A stretch of DNA of 11,704 nt from Candidatus Harrisonbacteria bacterium RIFCSPLOWO2_02_FULL_45_10c (GTDB lineage Bacteria > Patescibacteriota > Minisyncoccia > UBA6257 > 02-FULL-45-10c): contig MHJM01000034.1 of the NCBI GenBank assembly GCA_001818705.1, forward strand, positions 2,772 to 14,475. The letters run 5' to 3'. This document shows positions 1-6,839 of this stretch, piece by piece. How positions within the stretch are numbered: the first letter of the stretch is position 1; each line of letters starts with the position of its first letter. Both the position numbers and the translations under genes were made by a program. The notes beneath the pieces are model-generated. The model was not told the origin of the DNA, did no database searches, and saw only the letters and a program-made list of their open reading frames with translations.

Positions 1-1468
1 AGACGCCCGCATTAACAAAGAAATCGATAAATTGCGCCATGCGACGATTCAAAGCGTGTTGACGCAAAAAAATGTTCTCGTCATCGCTTCGGTTTCCTGC
101 ATTTATGGCATCGGCGATCCGTCCGAATACCAAAAAACCAGATTGGAACTCCATGCCGGGCAATCCATCAGCCAGGCCGATATTGCCCGCCATCTCGGAT
201 TTCTCCAATATGAACGCACTGCCCAGCCGCCGTTTCAGGGACAATTTAAAATTTCCAGTAACAGCATAATAATCAATTTGGTAACCGGCGAAACGATAAC
301 TGTCGGATTCCAAAATCGAAAAATATCGGCCGTTATTTCTAAAAATGGCGTTGCGATAGAATCAATCGCCATTTATCCGGCAAAGTTTTGGGTAACGCCG
401 CAGCAAAAACTCCGTTTGGCTATCCAAAATATTAAAAATGAACTCGAGGAGCGGATTGAAGAGCTGCAATCCGCTAATCGCTTTGAGGAAGCCGACCGCT
501 TGGAAAAGCGGACGCTCTTTGATATGGAAATGCTGAAAAAGCAGGGCTATGTAAATGGCATAGAAAATTATTCCCGCCACTTATCTTTCCGCCAGGCCGG
601 AGAACCGCCGACCACGCTCTTAGATTATTTCCCAAAGCCATTCCTTCTTTTTCTGGACGAATCCCACATTGCCGTCCCCCAGCTGAACGCCATGCAGGAA
701 GGCGACCGGCGCCGAAAATCAACGCTGGTTCATTACGGCTTCCGGCTGCCATCGGCGCTCGATAACCGGCCGCTAACCTTTTCCGAATTCCAGTCAAAAA
801 TTAATAATGTTGTCTATGTGTCGGCAACACCCGGCCCATATGAATTTGAAAAATCCGGTGCCCGCATTGCTGAGCAATTAGTGCGGCCAACTGGTATTTT
901 GGATCCGGAAATTATTGTCCGGCCGGTAGCGATGCAAATTAAAGATTTATTGAAAGAAATAAAACGATGCATCGCCGCTAATGAACGGGTATTGGCGCTT
1001 ACCCTGACTAAACGCTCAGCCGAAGATTTAACCGAATATTTATTAACTAATGGTATTAAAGCTCATTACCTGCATTCAGAAATAAAAACCTTGAAGCGCC
1101 CGGGAATCTTGCAAGACCTTCGCAAAGGAACGGTGGATGTTGTAGTTGGCGTTAACCTGCTTCGAGAAGGACTGGATTTGCCCGAGGTGAGTTTAGTAGC
1201 AATTCTGGATGCCGATCGGGAAGGATTCCTGCGCAACTTCCGAGGATTAATCCAAATGGCCGGCCGCGCCGCCCGTTCAATTAACGGAAAAGTTATCCTT
1301 TACGCCGATAAAATAACCGATTCCATTAAAAAAACGGTTGCGGAAACCAAGCGCCGCCAGATAATCCAAAAAGCTTATAATAAAAAATTAGGCGTGGTGC
1401 CGCGGGCAATCCGGAAAACTATTGTTGAACAGGAACTTAGCCGATTATCGGAAATTACAACGGTCTAA
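1..1468 (+). CDS. uvrB: UvrABC system protein B, 5'-truncated by window edge
   Basis: UvrB is the DNA-damage verification helicase of nucleotide excision repair; it is loaded by UvrA and recruits UvrC. The reading frame is already open at base 2 (first residues DARINKEIDKLRH), so the start lies outside the window; 488 residues are visible. Visible landmarks: VSCIYGIGDP near bases 90-120, the ELEERIEEL...GIENYSRHL segment that precedes helicase domain 2, the Walker B box DESH at about 656-667, SATPGPYE at about 823-846, LLREGLDLPEVSLVAILDAD, and the motif VI box QMAGRAAR near 1256-1279. The product stops at ...QELSRLSEITTV, shortly after the second helicase domain. Typical UvrB proteins continue for roughly 60 more residues to a C-terminal UVR coiled-coil that contacts UvrC; that domain is absent here. 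The end is followed directly by a terminator, so this looks like a real terminus. Confidence 0.97.
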   Translation, partial: DARINKEIDKLRHATIQSVLTQKNVLVIASVSCIYGIGDPSEYQKTRLELHAGQSISQADIARHLGFLQYERTAQPPFQGQFKISSNSIIINLVTGETITVGFQNRKISAVISKNGVAIESIAIYPAKFWVTPQQKLRLAIQNIKNELEERIEELQSANRFEEADRLEKRTLFDMEMLKKQGYVNGIENYSRHLSFRQAGEPPTTLLDYFPKPFLLFLDESHIAVPQLNAMQEGDRRRKSTLVHYGFRLPSALDNRPLTFSEFQSKINNVVYVSATPGPYEFEKSGARIAEQLVRPTGILDPEIIVRPVAMQIKDLLKEIKRCIAANERVLALTLTKRSAEDLTEYLLTNGIKAHYLHSEIKTLKRPGILQDLRKGTVDVVVGVNLLREGLDLPEVSLVAILDADREGFLRNFRGLIQMAGRAARSINGKVILYADKITDSIKKTVAETKRRQIIQKAYNKKLGVVPRAIRKTIVEQELSRLSEITTV

Positions 1469-1473
1469 AATAA

Positions 1474-1510
1474 AAAGACCTTAGTAAGATTTTACCTTAA
1501 TAAGGTCTTT
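1474..1510. terminator. Bidirectional intrinsic terminator between convergent uvrB and the small Cys gene
   Basis: A 10-bp perfect stem (AAAGACCTTA / TAAGGTCTTT, 1474-1483 with 1501-1510) with a further GTAA/TTAC pairing inside it lies 5 bases after the uvrB stop. On the + strand it is followed by TATATTTATT. On the minus strand the stem is followed by a better T tract (TTTTTATTTTA), so it probably ends transcripts of both convergent genes. Confidence 0.85.
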
Positions 1511-1527
1511 ATATTTATTGCGAGTTG

Positions 1528-1770
1528 CTAGTTCTTCCGCTTCTGCTTCGCCTCCGCCCGAAGCTGCTTCTTGGACTTCTTCTCCGAGTAGTGTTCCGCC
1601 AGCACGCTCCTCGTGGTGGAATGAATCTCCTCGCACTTGGTGCACCGGAATCCCTTGTCGCATGGATTCGCCCAAGCCACGCCCGGAGGAAGATCCGGAG
1701 AAGGAGACCGGAGCGGCCGCTCTCCCGCATTGAGTTGCGAGCACCTCACCTGCGCCATCGTCGTGCTCAT
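1528..1770 (-). CDS. Small hypothetical protein with possible zinc-binding cysteines
   Basis: An 80-residue protein of unknown function. The ATG at 1770 is chosen over the upstream in-frame GTG at 1779 because a clear Shine-Dalgarno (AGGTGA) lies 5 bases before the ATG. The middle part is Pro/Ser-rich, then come NPCDKGFRCTKCEEIH and a strongly basic, Lys/Arg-rich tail (SEKKSKKQLRAEAKQKRKN). Four cysteines, including one CxxC, and two nearby histidines could form a small zinc site, which together with the basic tail would fit nucleic-acid or ribosome binding; this is inference only. The gene is visibly richer in G+C and in codons such as AAG, GAG and CGG than its neighbours. It is flanked by its own terminator and by a divergent promoter region shared with rpsT. 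I do not recognise the family. Confidence 0.7.
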   Translation of the reverse strand: MSTTMAQVRCSQLNAGERPLRSPSPDLPPGVAWANPCDKGFRCTKCEEIHSTTRSVLAEHYSEKKSKKQLRAEAKQKRKN

Positions 1771-1820
1771 GGCTGTCACCTCGCTTTACGGATTTAAAAG
1801 GTACTAAAACTATAAGTTAT

Positions 1821-1887
1821 AAAGTAGCATATAATTATATATTTGTCAATATATTGACCAAATCCGTATTTTTTTATATCCTATAAG
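1821..1887. promoter_or_regulatory. Divergent promoter region with a perfect 14-bp palindrome
   Basis: The AT-rich gap between the minus-strand small gene and rpsT contains GTCAATATATTGAC (1845-1858), which equals its own reverse complement. It overlaps a minus-strand -35 TTGACA (1849-1844) and a plus-strand -35 TTGACC (1854-1859). Plus-strand -10 candidates are TATCCT (1877-1882, 17-bp spacing) or TATAAG (1882-1887, 22-bp). The minus-strand -10 at 17-bp spacing is only TACTTT (1826-1821). The -35 hexamers are good and the -10 hexamers are weak. The palindrome could be an operator, or a chance result of two back-to-back TTGAC elements. Confidence 0.5.
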
Positions 1888-1897
1888 CTACATACCT

Positions 1898-2158
1898 ATG
1901 ATTACTGATTCCGCTAAAAAAGCTTACCGGCAAAGCTTGCGCCGGCGCGCTCGCAATATAGAACGAAAAACTAAACTGCAAAAAACCATCAAGGGCTACA
2001 AAGCTCTGGTAGTCGCTAAAAAAATGGAAGAAGCTGCCAAAGCTTTGCCGAATCTTTACGCCATCATCGACAAAACTGCTAAAGTTGGCATCATCAAAGA
2101 AAACAAAGCCAATCGCTTAAAGTCCCGACTTACTCACCTATTGGGTAGTAAGAGCTAA
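1898..2158 (+). CDS. rpsT: Small ribosomal subunit protein S20 (bS20)
   Basis: An 86-residue basic protein with the S20 signature: SAKKAYRQSLRRRARN near the N-terminus, then KTKLQKTIKGYKAL, and NLYAIIDKTAKVGIIKENKANRLKSRL toward the C-terminus. S20 is a three-helix protein that binds the 5' domain of 16S rRNA and the 3' minor helix 44 region early in 30S assembly. The length matches the family (about 85-90). The ATG at 1898 gives the usual short N-terminus before SAKK; no Shine-Dalgarno is visible upstream (CTACATACCT). Its last 21 bases overlap the 3' end of the convergent holA gene. It is monocistronic, with its own promoter in the divergent region upstream. Confidence 0.95.
   Translation: MITDSAKKAYRQSLRRRARNIERKTKLQKTIKGYKALVVAKKMEEAAKALPNLYAIIDKTAKVGIIKENKANRLKSRLTHLLGSKS
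2129..2152. other. Hairpin in the overlapping 3' ends of rpsT and holA
   Basis: CTTACT-(C)-ACC pairs with GGT-AGTAAG (9 bp with one bulged C, loop TATTG). It lies within the last codons of both convergent genes. Neither strand has a T tract after it, so it is not a standard intrinsic terminator. It could slow polymerase or protect 3' ends, but this is only a structural observation. Confidence 0.4.
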
Positions 2159-2947
2159 TTCCAAGAGCACTTCTGGATATTCTAATTTTCCGGATTTAAT
2201 GGCCGCATCATAGTCGGCCATTTTATTTTTTTCCGGCGAAGTTCGCGCCATAATTGCAAGCATATTAAAAATCTTAGCCGGATCTTCGCTGTGATCAAAT
2301 AAAATTTCCAGCGCCGAGAGGCGCGAACCTACTCTTTGGCCGTACACAAACTCGCCGAGAAGAGAAAAAATGTCGGGCGGCGAAGTTATGGACGCGTGAT
2401 TATCCAGCACTTTTTTAGTGATAGTTTTTTCATCCAGAAGCGATAACAAATCCAATTCTTGGATCAGTCCCCGGCTATCGCTGCCGTATGCCCGCAATAA
2501 AAAATCCCGGCTTTCGGTATCAAATCTCAGATTTCGCGATTGCGCCGCTTTTTGGAAAAAATCGGAAAATTCCTTTTCCTTAAGCTCTTCAAAAGATTCG
2601 GCGATTACTGGTTTTTCCAGTAAAAAATTGAATTCTTTAGCCAGTTTTTTTTCTTCGCTGATTATCAAAGTTAAGTCCTGGGATTTTAAATTTTCTTTGC
2701 AAAGCTTGATTAAATCTTTTTGGTACGTTTCATCTAAATCCTTGATGCCGGAAATCATGCCCACCCGGGAACTTTCAAAAAGAGACTGGGATTGGGAAAA
2801 ATCTTTCAGCTTGAAAAAATCGCCTTCCTGGTCCAGATAAAAATAACTTAAAGAAAGCCCCTTGTATTGCGCTTTGTATCTTTCCAGATATTCCTTTAAT
2901 TTTTCTTGCCGACGGTAAGAATCGGGACCATAAAGGTAGACAATCAT
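2138..2947 (-). CDS. holA: DNA polymerase III delta subunit, short form
   Basis: The delta subunit is the clamp-loader protein that opens the beta sliding clamp. The protein starts IVYLYGPDSYRRQEKL, then shows the delta-type order: SLFESSRVGMISGIKDL, LTLIISEEKKL, a helical segment FSDFFQKAAQSRNLRF, and SRGLIQELDLLSLL. These match the HolA AAA-like fold, which lacks ATPase motifs. The ATG at 2947 is preferred because it overlaps the mutM stop as ATGA; an in-frame TTG at 2968 would extend it by 7 residues but lies deep in mutM and has no ribosome binding site. At 269 residues it is shorter than the usual 320-340. The C-terminal collar domain appears compressed: after MLAIMARTSPEKNKM it goes almost directly to the final DYDAAIKSGKLEYPEVLLEL helix. 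Last gene of the minus-strand operon. Confidence 0.85.
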   Translation of the reverse strand: MIVYLYGPDSYRRQEKLKEYLERYKAQYKGLSLSYFYLDQEGDFFKLKDFSQSQSLFESSRVGMISGIKDLDETYQKDLIKLCKENLKSQDLTLIISEEKKLAKEFNFLLEKPVIAESFEELKEKEFSDFFQKAAQSRNLRFDTESRDFLLRAYGSDSRGLIQELDLLSLLDEKTITKKVLDNHASITSPPDIFSLLGEFVYGQRVGSRLSALEILFDHSEDPAKIFNMLAIMARTSPEKNKMADYDAAIKSGKLEYPEVLLELALTTQ

Positions 2948-3864
2948 AGTTTTTGGCAAATTGGGCAATAATGCGCCGAGCGTCCTCCTAATTTTACCCT
3001 TTTAATTTCAGTTTTGCACCGGGGGCATGGCTCGCCTTCCCTCTGATAAACCAAACGGTAATCGGCATATTTTCCTTCCTTGCCGCTGGTATCGCGGTAA
3101 TCGCTGATAGAAGTGCCACGCAGTTTAACCGCTTTGGTTAAAACTTTTTTTATTGATTGCCACAACACTTTTAATTCTTTTCCGGATAATTTATTTGCCG
3201 GCTTAAACGGATTAATTCGGGAAGTCCATAAAATATCATCGGAATAAATATTGCCGATGCCGGCAATCACCTCCGGATCCATCAGTACCTGCTTAATCTT
3301 CCGCTTTTCGGCATGGATAATTTTTTGAAAATCAGAAAAATGAAAATTATTATCCAGCGGCTCCGGGCCTAATTTTTTCAGTTCCTCTAAGTTTTCAATC
3401 TGCGCCACACTCCCTAAAATCGCTTTGGCAAACTTCCGCAAGTCAGAAAATCCGATCATGCGCCCGTCATCTAAATAAAAAATTAGGTGGACATATTGGT
3501 TGTAGGGATCCTCTACCATCGCTTTCGGCTCAATCGGAACAACTAAATCTTTTCCTTTTAACTTTTTAAGTTTCCACTTTCCGACTAATAAATGCCCGGT
3601 CATTTTCAGATGAATCAACATTAGCAGGTCGCCGCTAAGATAAACCAAAATATTTTTTGCCCGCCGCCGGACATTCAGAATTTTCTTTCCCTTAATGACT
3701 TTCTGAAAAACCGCCACGTGCTTGTGGGCAATGGCATTCATCTGCTGATCCAGCGGATCTTTGAGCATTTTCGGCCAATCAAACCAAACGCCGACTATCC
3801 GTCGGCCTTTCACTTTCTTATTCAAATCATCAACAACCGTCTGCACCTCCGGTAACTCTGGCAT
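2944..3864 (-). CDS. mutM: Formamidopyrimidine-DNA glycosylase (Fpg/MutM)
   Basis: A base-excision repair glycosylase/AP lyase that removes 8-oxoguanine and formamidopyrimidines. The N-terminus is MPELPEVQTV, so the catalytic Pro2 and Glu3 are present after Met removal. RRRAK gives the conserved Lys (about residue 70, the counterpart of E. coli Lys57). The helix-two-turn-helix holds IAGIGNIYSDDILW with the DNA-contacting Asn205. The C-terminal zinc finger has Cys280, Cys283, Cys300 and Cys303 with Arg295 in GGRSAHYC. It is 306 residues, longer than the usual 270. The extra length lies in a loop after residue 28 and in a KLKGKDLVVPIEPKAMVEDP insertion before YNQYVHLIF. All expected active-site residues are present. 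It starts 7 bp after the kinase stop and overlaps holA by ATGA, so it is probably cotranscribed. No Shine-Dalgarno is evident. Confidence 0.96.
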   Translation of the reverse strand: MPELPEVQTVVDDLNKKVKGRRIVGVWFDWPKMLKDPLDQQMNAIAHKHVAVFQKVIKGKKILNVRRRAKNILVYLSGDLLMLIHLKMTGHLLVGKWKLKKLKGKDLVVPIEPKAMVEDPYNQYVHLIFYLDDGRMIGFSDLRKFAKAILGSVAQIENLEELKKLGPEPLDNNFHFSDFQKIIHAEKRKIKQVLMDPEVIAGIGNIYSDDILWTSRINPFKPANKLSGKELKVLWQSIKKVLTKAVKLRGTSISDYRDTSGKEGKYADYRLVYQREGEPCPRCKTEIKRVKLGGRSAHYCPICQKL

Positions 3865-3871
3865 ACACTAT

Positions 3872-5200
3872 TTATTCTACAAACCCAATTTCTTTTGGGG
3901 GAATTAAGCGGGAATCGGTCGGAATCGTAAAATGGAACGTCGTGCCTCTGCCAACCTCCGAATCAACCCAAATCTGCCCGCCATGGCGCTTAATAATATT
4001 TTTAACGATATACAGGCCAAGTCCGGAACCGACAGTTTCTTTAGTAACCGCATTTCCTGCCCGGAAAAACTTGGTAAAAAGTTTCTGGCGGGCCTCTTCC
4101 GAAATGCCCATGCCGGTATCGGCGACATTAATCTGCATAAACGGTCCGTCATTGCGCCGCTCAATGCTCACTACCACTTGGCCATTGGCAACATTATACT
4201 TAATGGCATTTTCCAATAAATTAGCCATCACTAACCCGATTTTTTCCGGATCCATGGTTACCGCAACCTCTCCTTCCGGAAATGGTTCCATAAAAACTTT
4301 TACCTGATATTCCCTGGCGACCGGCGAAACGCTGTCCACCGCCCCCTGAATAAAGCCGATTAACCCGATTTCCTGGAAATTATAACCGAATTTCCCTTCT
4401 TCAATCGTAGAAACGTTCAATAGATCCTCAACAATCTTCAATAAATTATTGGAAGCGGCGATTCCGGTATCCGCCAATTCTTTCTGGTTATCGTTCAATG
4501 TGTCTTTTTTTAAGGATTCAAATGTCCAGCTGACCGCCGAAAGCGGCGTCCGCAGCTGATGGGCGGCTACGGCAATAAATTCGCTCTTGGATTTAAGCAG
4601 GCCGATTTCCCGCGTCCGATCGCGGATAATTTTCAAAAAACCGGTTACTTGGCCCTGGCTGTTCAAAACCCGATCGGTAGTTACCCGAAGCTCCTGCTCC
4701 GGATCGGTAAAGGATAAATCAACGATCTGAGGATATACCCCCTCAGCAGTCTGGCGGACAACCTGCGGCGCTAAGGACTGGAACACGGTCATCGCCAGCT
4801 CTTTCAATTTTTCGTTTTTAACGCTCTCCGGCGATAATTGCTGGCCGATTGCTTCCTGCGCGGGTATTCCGAAAATTGAAGCGGCGGCCGGATTAAAAAG
4901 TAAAATTCGAAAATCCTGGTCGTAGACCAGCACACCATCATCCATGCTGGAAATAATCGTATCCAGCCGCGCTTTTTCCAAGCGAAGGCGTTCGGTTAGC
5001 CGGGCGGTTCGGATGCTATTAACGGCGATAACGGTGCCAATGGACGCCAAAATAATGATGCTTACCAATATCCAAAAAATTTCTTCCAAATAAATAACGT
5101 CAATAATTACGATTAGTGATACTAAAAACAAAAAAAGCCAAAGAATCTTCATCTCCGGGTAAGCCAGGTACTGTTTTATTTTTTTAAAAAAGTCGGACAT
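3872..5200 (-). CDS. Membrane PAS-domain sensor histidine kinase, orphan
   Basis: A 442-residue two-component sensor. Two transmembrane helices lie near residues 18-36 and 40-60 with almost no loop between them, so there is no extracytoplasmic sensing domain. A short coiled linker leads to a PAS domain (about 75-195: DTIISSMDDGVLVYDQDFRI). The HisKA box FIAVAAHQLRTPLSAVSW carries the phospho-acceptor His214. The ATPase domain shows the N box NLLENAIKYN (Asn331), G1 DTGMGIS (361-367), the F box KFFRAG and G2 GSGLGLYI (391-398). All catalytic motifs are intact. No response regulator lies next to it. The ATG is 1 bp after the polymerase-gene stop, which suggests translational coupling. The two-helix plus PAS layout suggests an intracellular or membrane-state signal; the ligand cannot be read from the sequence. 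Confidence 0.93.
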   Translation of the reverse strand: MSDFFKKIKQYLAYPEMKILWLFLFLVSLIVIIDVIYLEEIFWILVSIIILASIGTVIAVNSIRTARLTERLRLEKARLDTIISSMDDGVLVYDQDFRILLFNPAAASIFGIPAQEAIGQQLSPESVKNEKLKELAMTVFQSLAPQVVRQTAEGVYPQIVDLSFTDPEQELRVTTDRVLNSQGQVTGFLKIIRDRTREIGLLKSKSEFIAVAAHQLRTPLSAVSWTFESLKKDTLNDNQKELADTGIAASNNLLKIVEDLLNVSTIEEGKFGYNFQEIGLIGFIQGAVDSVSPVAREYQVKVFMEPFPEGEVAVTMDPEKIGLVMANLLENAIKYNVANGQVVVSIERRNDGPFMQINVADTGMGISEEARQKLFTKFFRAGNAVTKETVGSGLGLYIVKNIIKRHGGQIWVDSEVGRGTTFHFTIPTDSRLIPPKEIGFVE

Positions 5201-5201
5201 T

Positions 5202-6701
5202 TTATGAAACTCTGCCCCAATTTTTTCCTCTTTTGATCGTTACCGTAATCGGCACTGCCAGCTGGTACGCCGATTCCATAGACCGCGCAATCAGCGGAAT
5301 CGCTTCTTTCATTATATCGTCCTTGATTTCGAACAACAATTCGTCGTGAATGGTCAGCAGCATCCGCACCTGATTATTCCACCACCCCTTACGCTTAAGC
5401 TCGGCAGCAACCTGCACCATTGCCACCTTAATAATATCCGCCGCCAAGCCTTGCACGGGCATATTAATAGCCGCCCGCTCGGCTTCCGCCGATTCGCCGC
5501 GGAACATGGAAACTGCTTTTAGTAGCCAACGGCGCCGGCCATTAAGATTTGTGACATATCCCGCCGTCCGGACCTGCTCTTTAATCCGTTCCTGCCATTC
5601 TTTTATTTTGGAAAAATCACTGAAATATTCAGCGATAAACTTTTTTGCTTCGGCAAAACTTAAACCGCTGGTCTTGGAAAAAGCGATGGCTCCCATGCCG
5701 TACACCACGCCAAAATTAAGCGTTTTGGCGACCCGCCGCATCTCGGAGGTAACTTTCTTTGGATCAACGTTAAAAATGTTTGCCGCCGTAGCCGTATGAA
5801 TGTCCAAGCCGCGCTCGAAAGCCTCAATCATTTTAGGGTCGCCGGATAAAGACGCTAAAATCCGAAGTTCGATCTGGGAATAATCGAAGGAAACCAGCGT
5901 ATAGCCGCGATCGGCGACAAAACAGGAACGGAGCGCTGTTGCCCACGCGGTACCGTTTGGAATATTCTGCAAATTCGGATGCTGCGAGCTTAAACGTCCC
6001 GTCGCCGTGCCGGTCTGAATATAATTCGTATGAATTCGGCCATCGTTACCAACTAATTCCTGCAATGGCCGGACATAGGTTGACTGCATTTTAAATAATT
6101 CCCGATACTCAATGAGCTGAGCAACAATCGGATGGCGATCTTTTAATAAGGACAGCATTTCAATATCCGTTGAAAAACCGCCGCTCTTGGTCTTTCTGAT
6201 TCCACCCGAATCGACCTTTAATTTCTCAAACAGAAGCGCAGAAATCTGCTTGGGAGAATTAATATTGAATGTTTTGCCGGCTTTTTTGTAAATACCGCGA
6301 ACGAGCTCCTCAATCGCCCGCTGAAGCCGCTGATCCAATTTTTTCAGAGCTTCTATATCCAGGCGAATCCCCCGTAATTCCATATCCGATAAAATATCAA
6401 TCAGGGGCATTTCCAAATCTTTAAAAAGATGCTGCAGCTTATATTCTTTCAATTTTTTTTGAGCAAATTGATGCAATTTGCTCAATCCTGAGGAGTTCGG
6501 CTGAAGCTCACTCGAAGCCCTTGTCGAAGGATTGCGTTCATTGTGTAAATATTTTTTGCTTAAATATTCCGGCGTGTATTCTTTTTCATCCGGATTCAAA
6601 AGCCAGAAGGCAACTCCTAAGTCAAAATACTCCGCAGGCAGATTCTTGCCATTACTTTTTAACTCTTTAATTTTTTCTTTTATATTAAAGTCAATGAGCA
6701 T
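5202..6701 (-). CDS. polA: DNA polymerase I, polymerase half of a split polA
   Basis: A 499-residue family A polymerase. Residues 1-80 correspond to the last part of the 3'-5' exonuclease-like domain (FDLGVAFWLLNP resembles the FDTMLAAYLLNP segment). The earlier part of that domain, including the DxE metal site, is missing, so it should not proofread. The polymerase domain is complete: TATGRLSSQHPNLQNIP (232-248), motif A DYSQIELR (Asp273), motif B RRVAKTLNFGVVYG (322-335) and motif C IHDELLFE (451-458). It should fill gaps in repair and process lagging-strand fragments, with the 5' nuclease supplied in trans by the gene at 7527-8387. The ATG at 6701 has an in-frame TAA three codons upstream and no Shine-Dalgarno, so the start is the earliest possible but uncertain. 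Residues 57-73 are encoded by an inserted palindromic repeat. First gene of an operon with the kinase, mutM and holA. Confidence 0.93.
   Translation of the reverse strand: MLIDFNIKEKIKELKSNGKNLPAEYFDLGVAFWLLNPDEKEYTPEYLSKKYLHNERNPSTRASSELQPNSSGLSKLHQFAQKKLKEYKLQHLFKDLEMPLIDILSDMELRGIRLDIEALKKLDQRLQRAIEELVRGIYKKAGKTFNINSPKQISALLFEKLKVDSGGIRKTKSGGFSTDIEMLSLLKDRHPIVAQLIEYRELFKMQSTYVRPLQELVGNDGRIHTNYIQTGTATGRLSSQHPNLQNIPNGTAWATALRSCFVADRGYTLVSFDYSQIELRILASLSGDPKMIEAFERGLDIHTATAANIFNVDPKKVTSEMRRVAKTLNFGVVYGMGAIAFSKTSGLSFAEAKKFIAEYFSDFSKIKEWQERIKEQVRTAGYVTNLNGRRRWLLKAVSMFRGESAEAERAAINMPVQGLAADIIKVAMVQVAAELKRKGWWNNQVRMLLTIHDELLFEIKDDIMKEAIPLIARSMESAYQLAVPITVTIKRGKNWGRVS
6459..6481. repeat. Perfect 10-bp inverted repeat inside the polymerase gene
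   Basis: GAGCAAATTG-ATG-CAATTTGCTC is a perfect stem with a 3-base loop. It is coding (SKLHQFAQ) and lies two bases from the 50-bp palindromic element at 6484-6533. It may be part of the same inserted structure or a separate local inverted repeat. Confidence 0.6.
6484..6533. repeat. 50-bp palindromic repeat element inserted in frame in the polymerase gene
   Basis: The segment is bounded by inverted AATCCT (6484-6489) and AGGATT (6528-6533) and contains a second inverted pair, TTCG/CGAA. On the minus strand it begins AATCCTTCGACAAGGGC. The TTCGAC/GTCGAA-type core resembles dispersed intergenic palindromic repeats that I recall from many bacterial genomes; I could not compare copies. It encodes residues 57-73 (NPSTRASSELQPNSSGL), a low-complexity stretch in the linker between the vestigial exonuclease and polymerase domains, where an insertion would be tolerated. 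Confidence 0.55.
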
Positions 6702-6738
6702 AATAGTTTACGTAGCTTTAAGTAATATCTTTCTTTTG

Positions 6739-6767
6739 ATTTTATACGTATTACCGCGACGTAGCAA
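6739..6767 (-). promoter_or_regulatory. Weak candidate promoter for the polymerase-kinase-mutM-holA operon
   Basis: On the minus strand TTGCTA (6767-6762) and TAAAAT (6744-6739) are separated by 17 bases. It sits just downstream of the cassette terminator and about 38 bases before the polymerase ATG. The operon needs a start here if that terminator is efficient. The match is moderate. Confidence 0.35.
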
Positions 6768-6774
6768 TCCTAAA

Positions 6775-6832
6775 TAAAAAAGACCCCGAACCCCGCAAGA
6801 AAGATTTCTCTTTCTTGCGGGGTTCAAAGGTC
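6775..6832 (-). terminator. Strong intrinsic terminator of the 197-codon gene
   Basis: A 17-bp perfect stem (6788-6804 with 6809-6825, loop TTTC) is extended past a small internal loop by GACC/GGTC (6782-6785 with 6829-6832). On the minus strand the outer stem is followed at once by TTTTTTATTTA. It begins 8 bases after the stop codon of the gene at 6840-7433 and should insulate the polymerase gene from it. Confidence 0.9.
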
Positions 6833-6839
6833 CAACAGA

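Noticed and set aside
1515..1797. Several other frames across the small Cys gene, including an 87-codon one
   Set aside because: They overlap each other because the G+C-rich stretch has few stops; only the frame with AGGTGA before ATG is supported.
2948..2968. TTG start giving holA seven more residues
   Set aside because: The ATG at 2947 forms a classic ATGA overlap with the mutM stop and gives the expected N-terminus.
6702..6774. Possible remnant of the lost polA segment (LKLRKLL in another frame)
   Set aside because: Only a few residues look compatible and no conserved motif is present; not enough to call a pseudogene.
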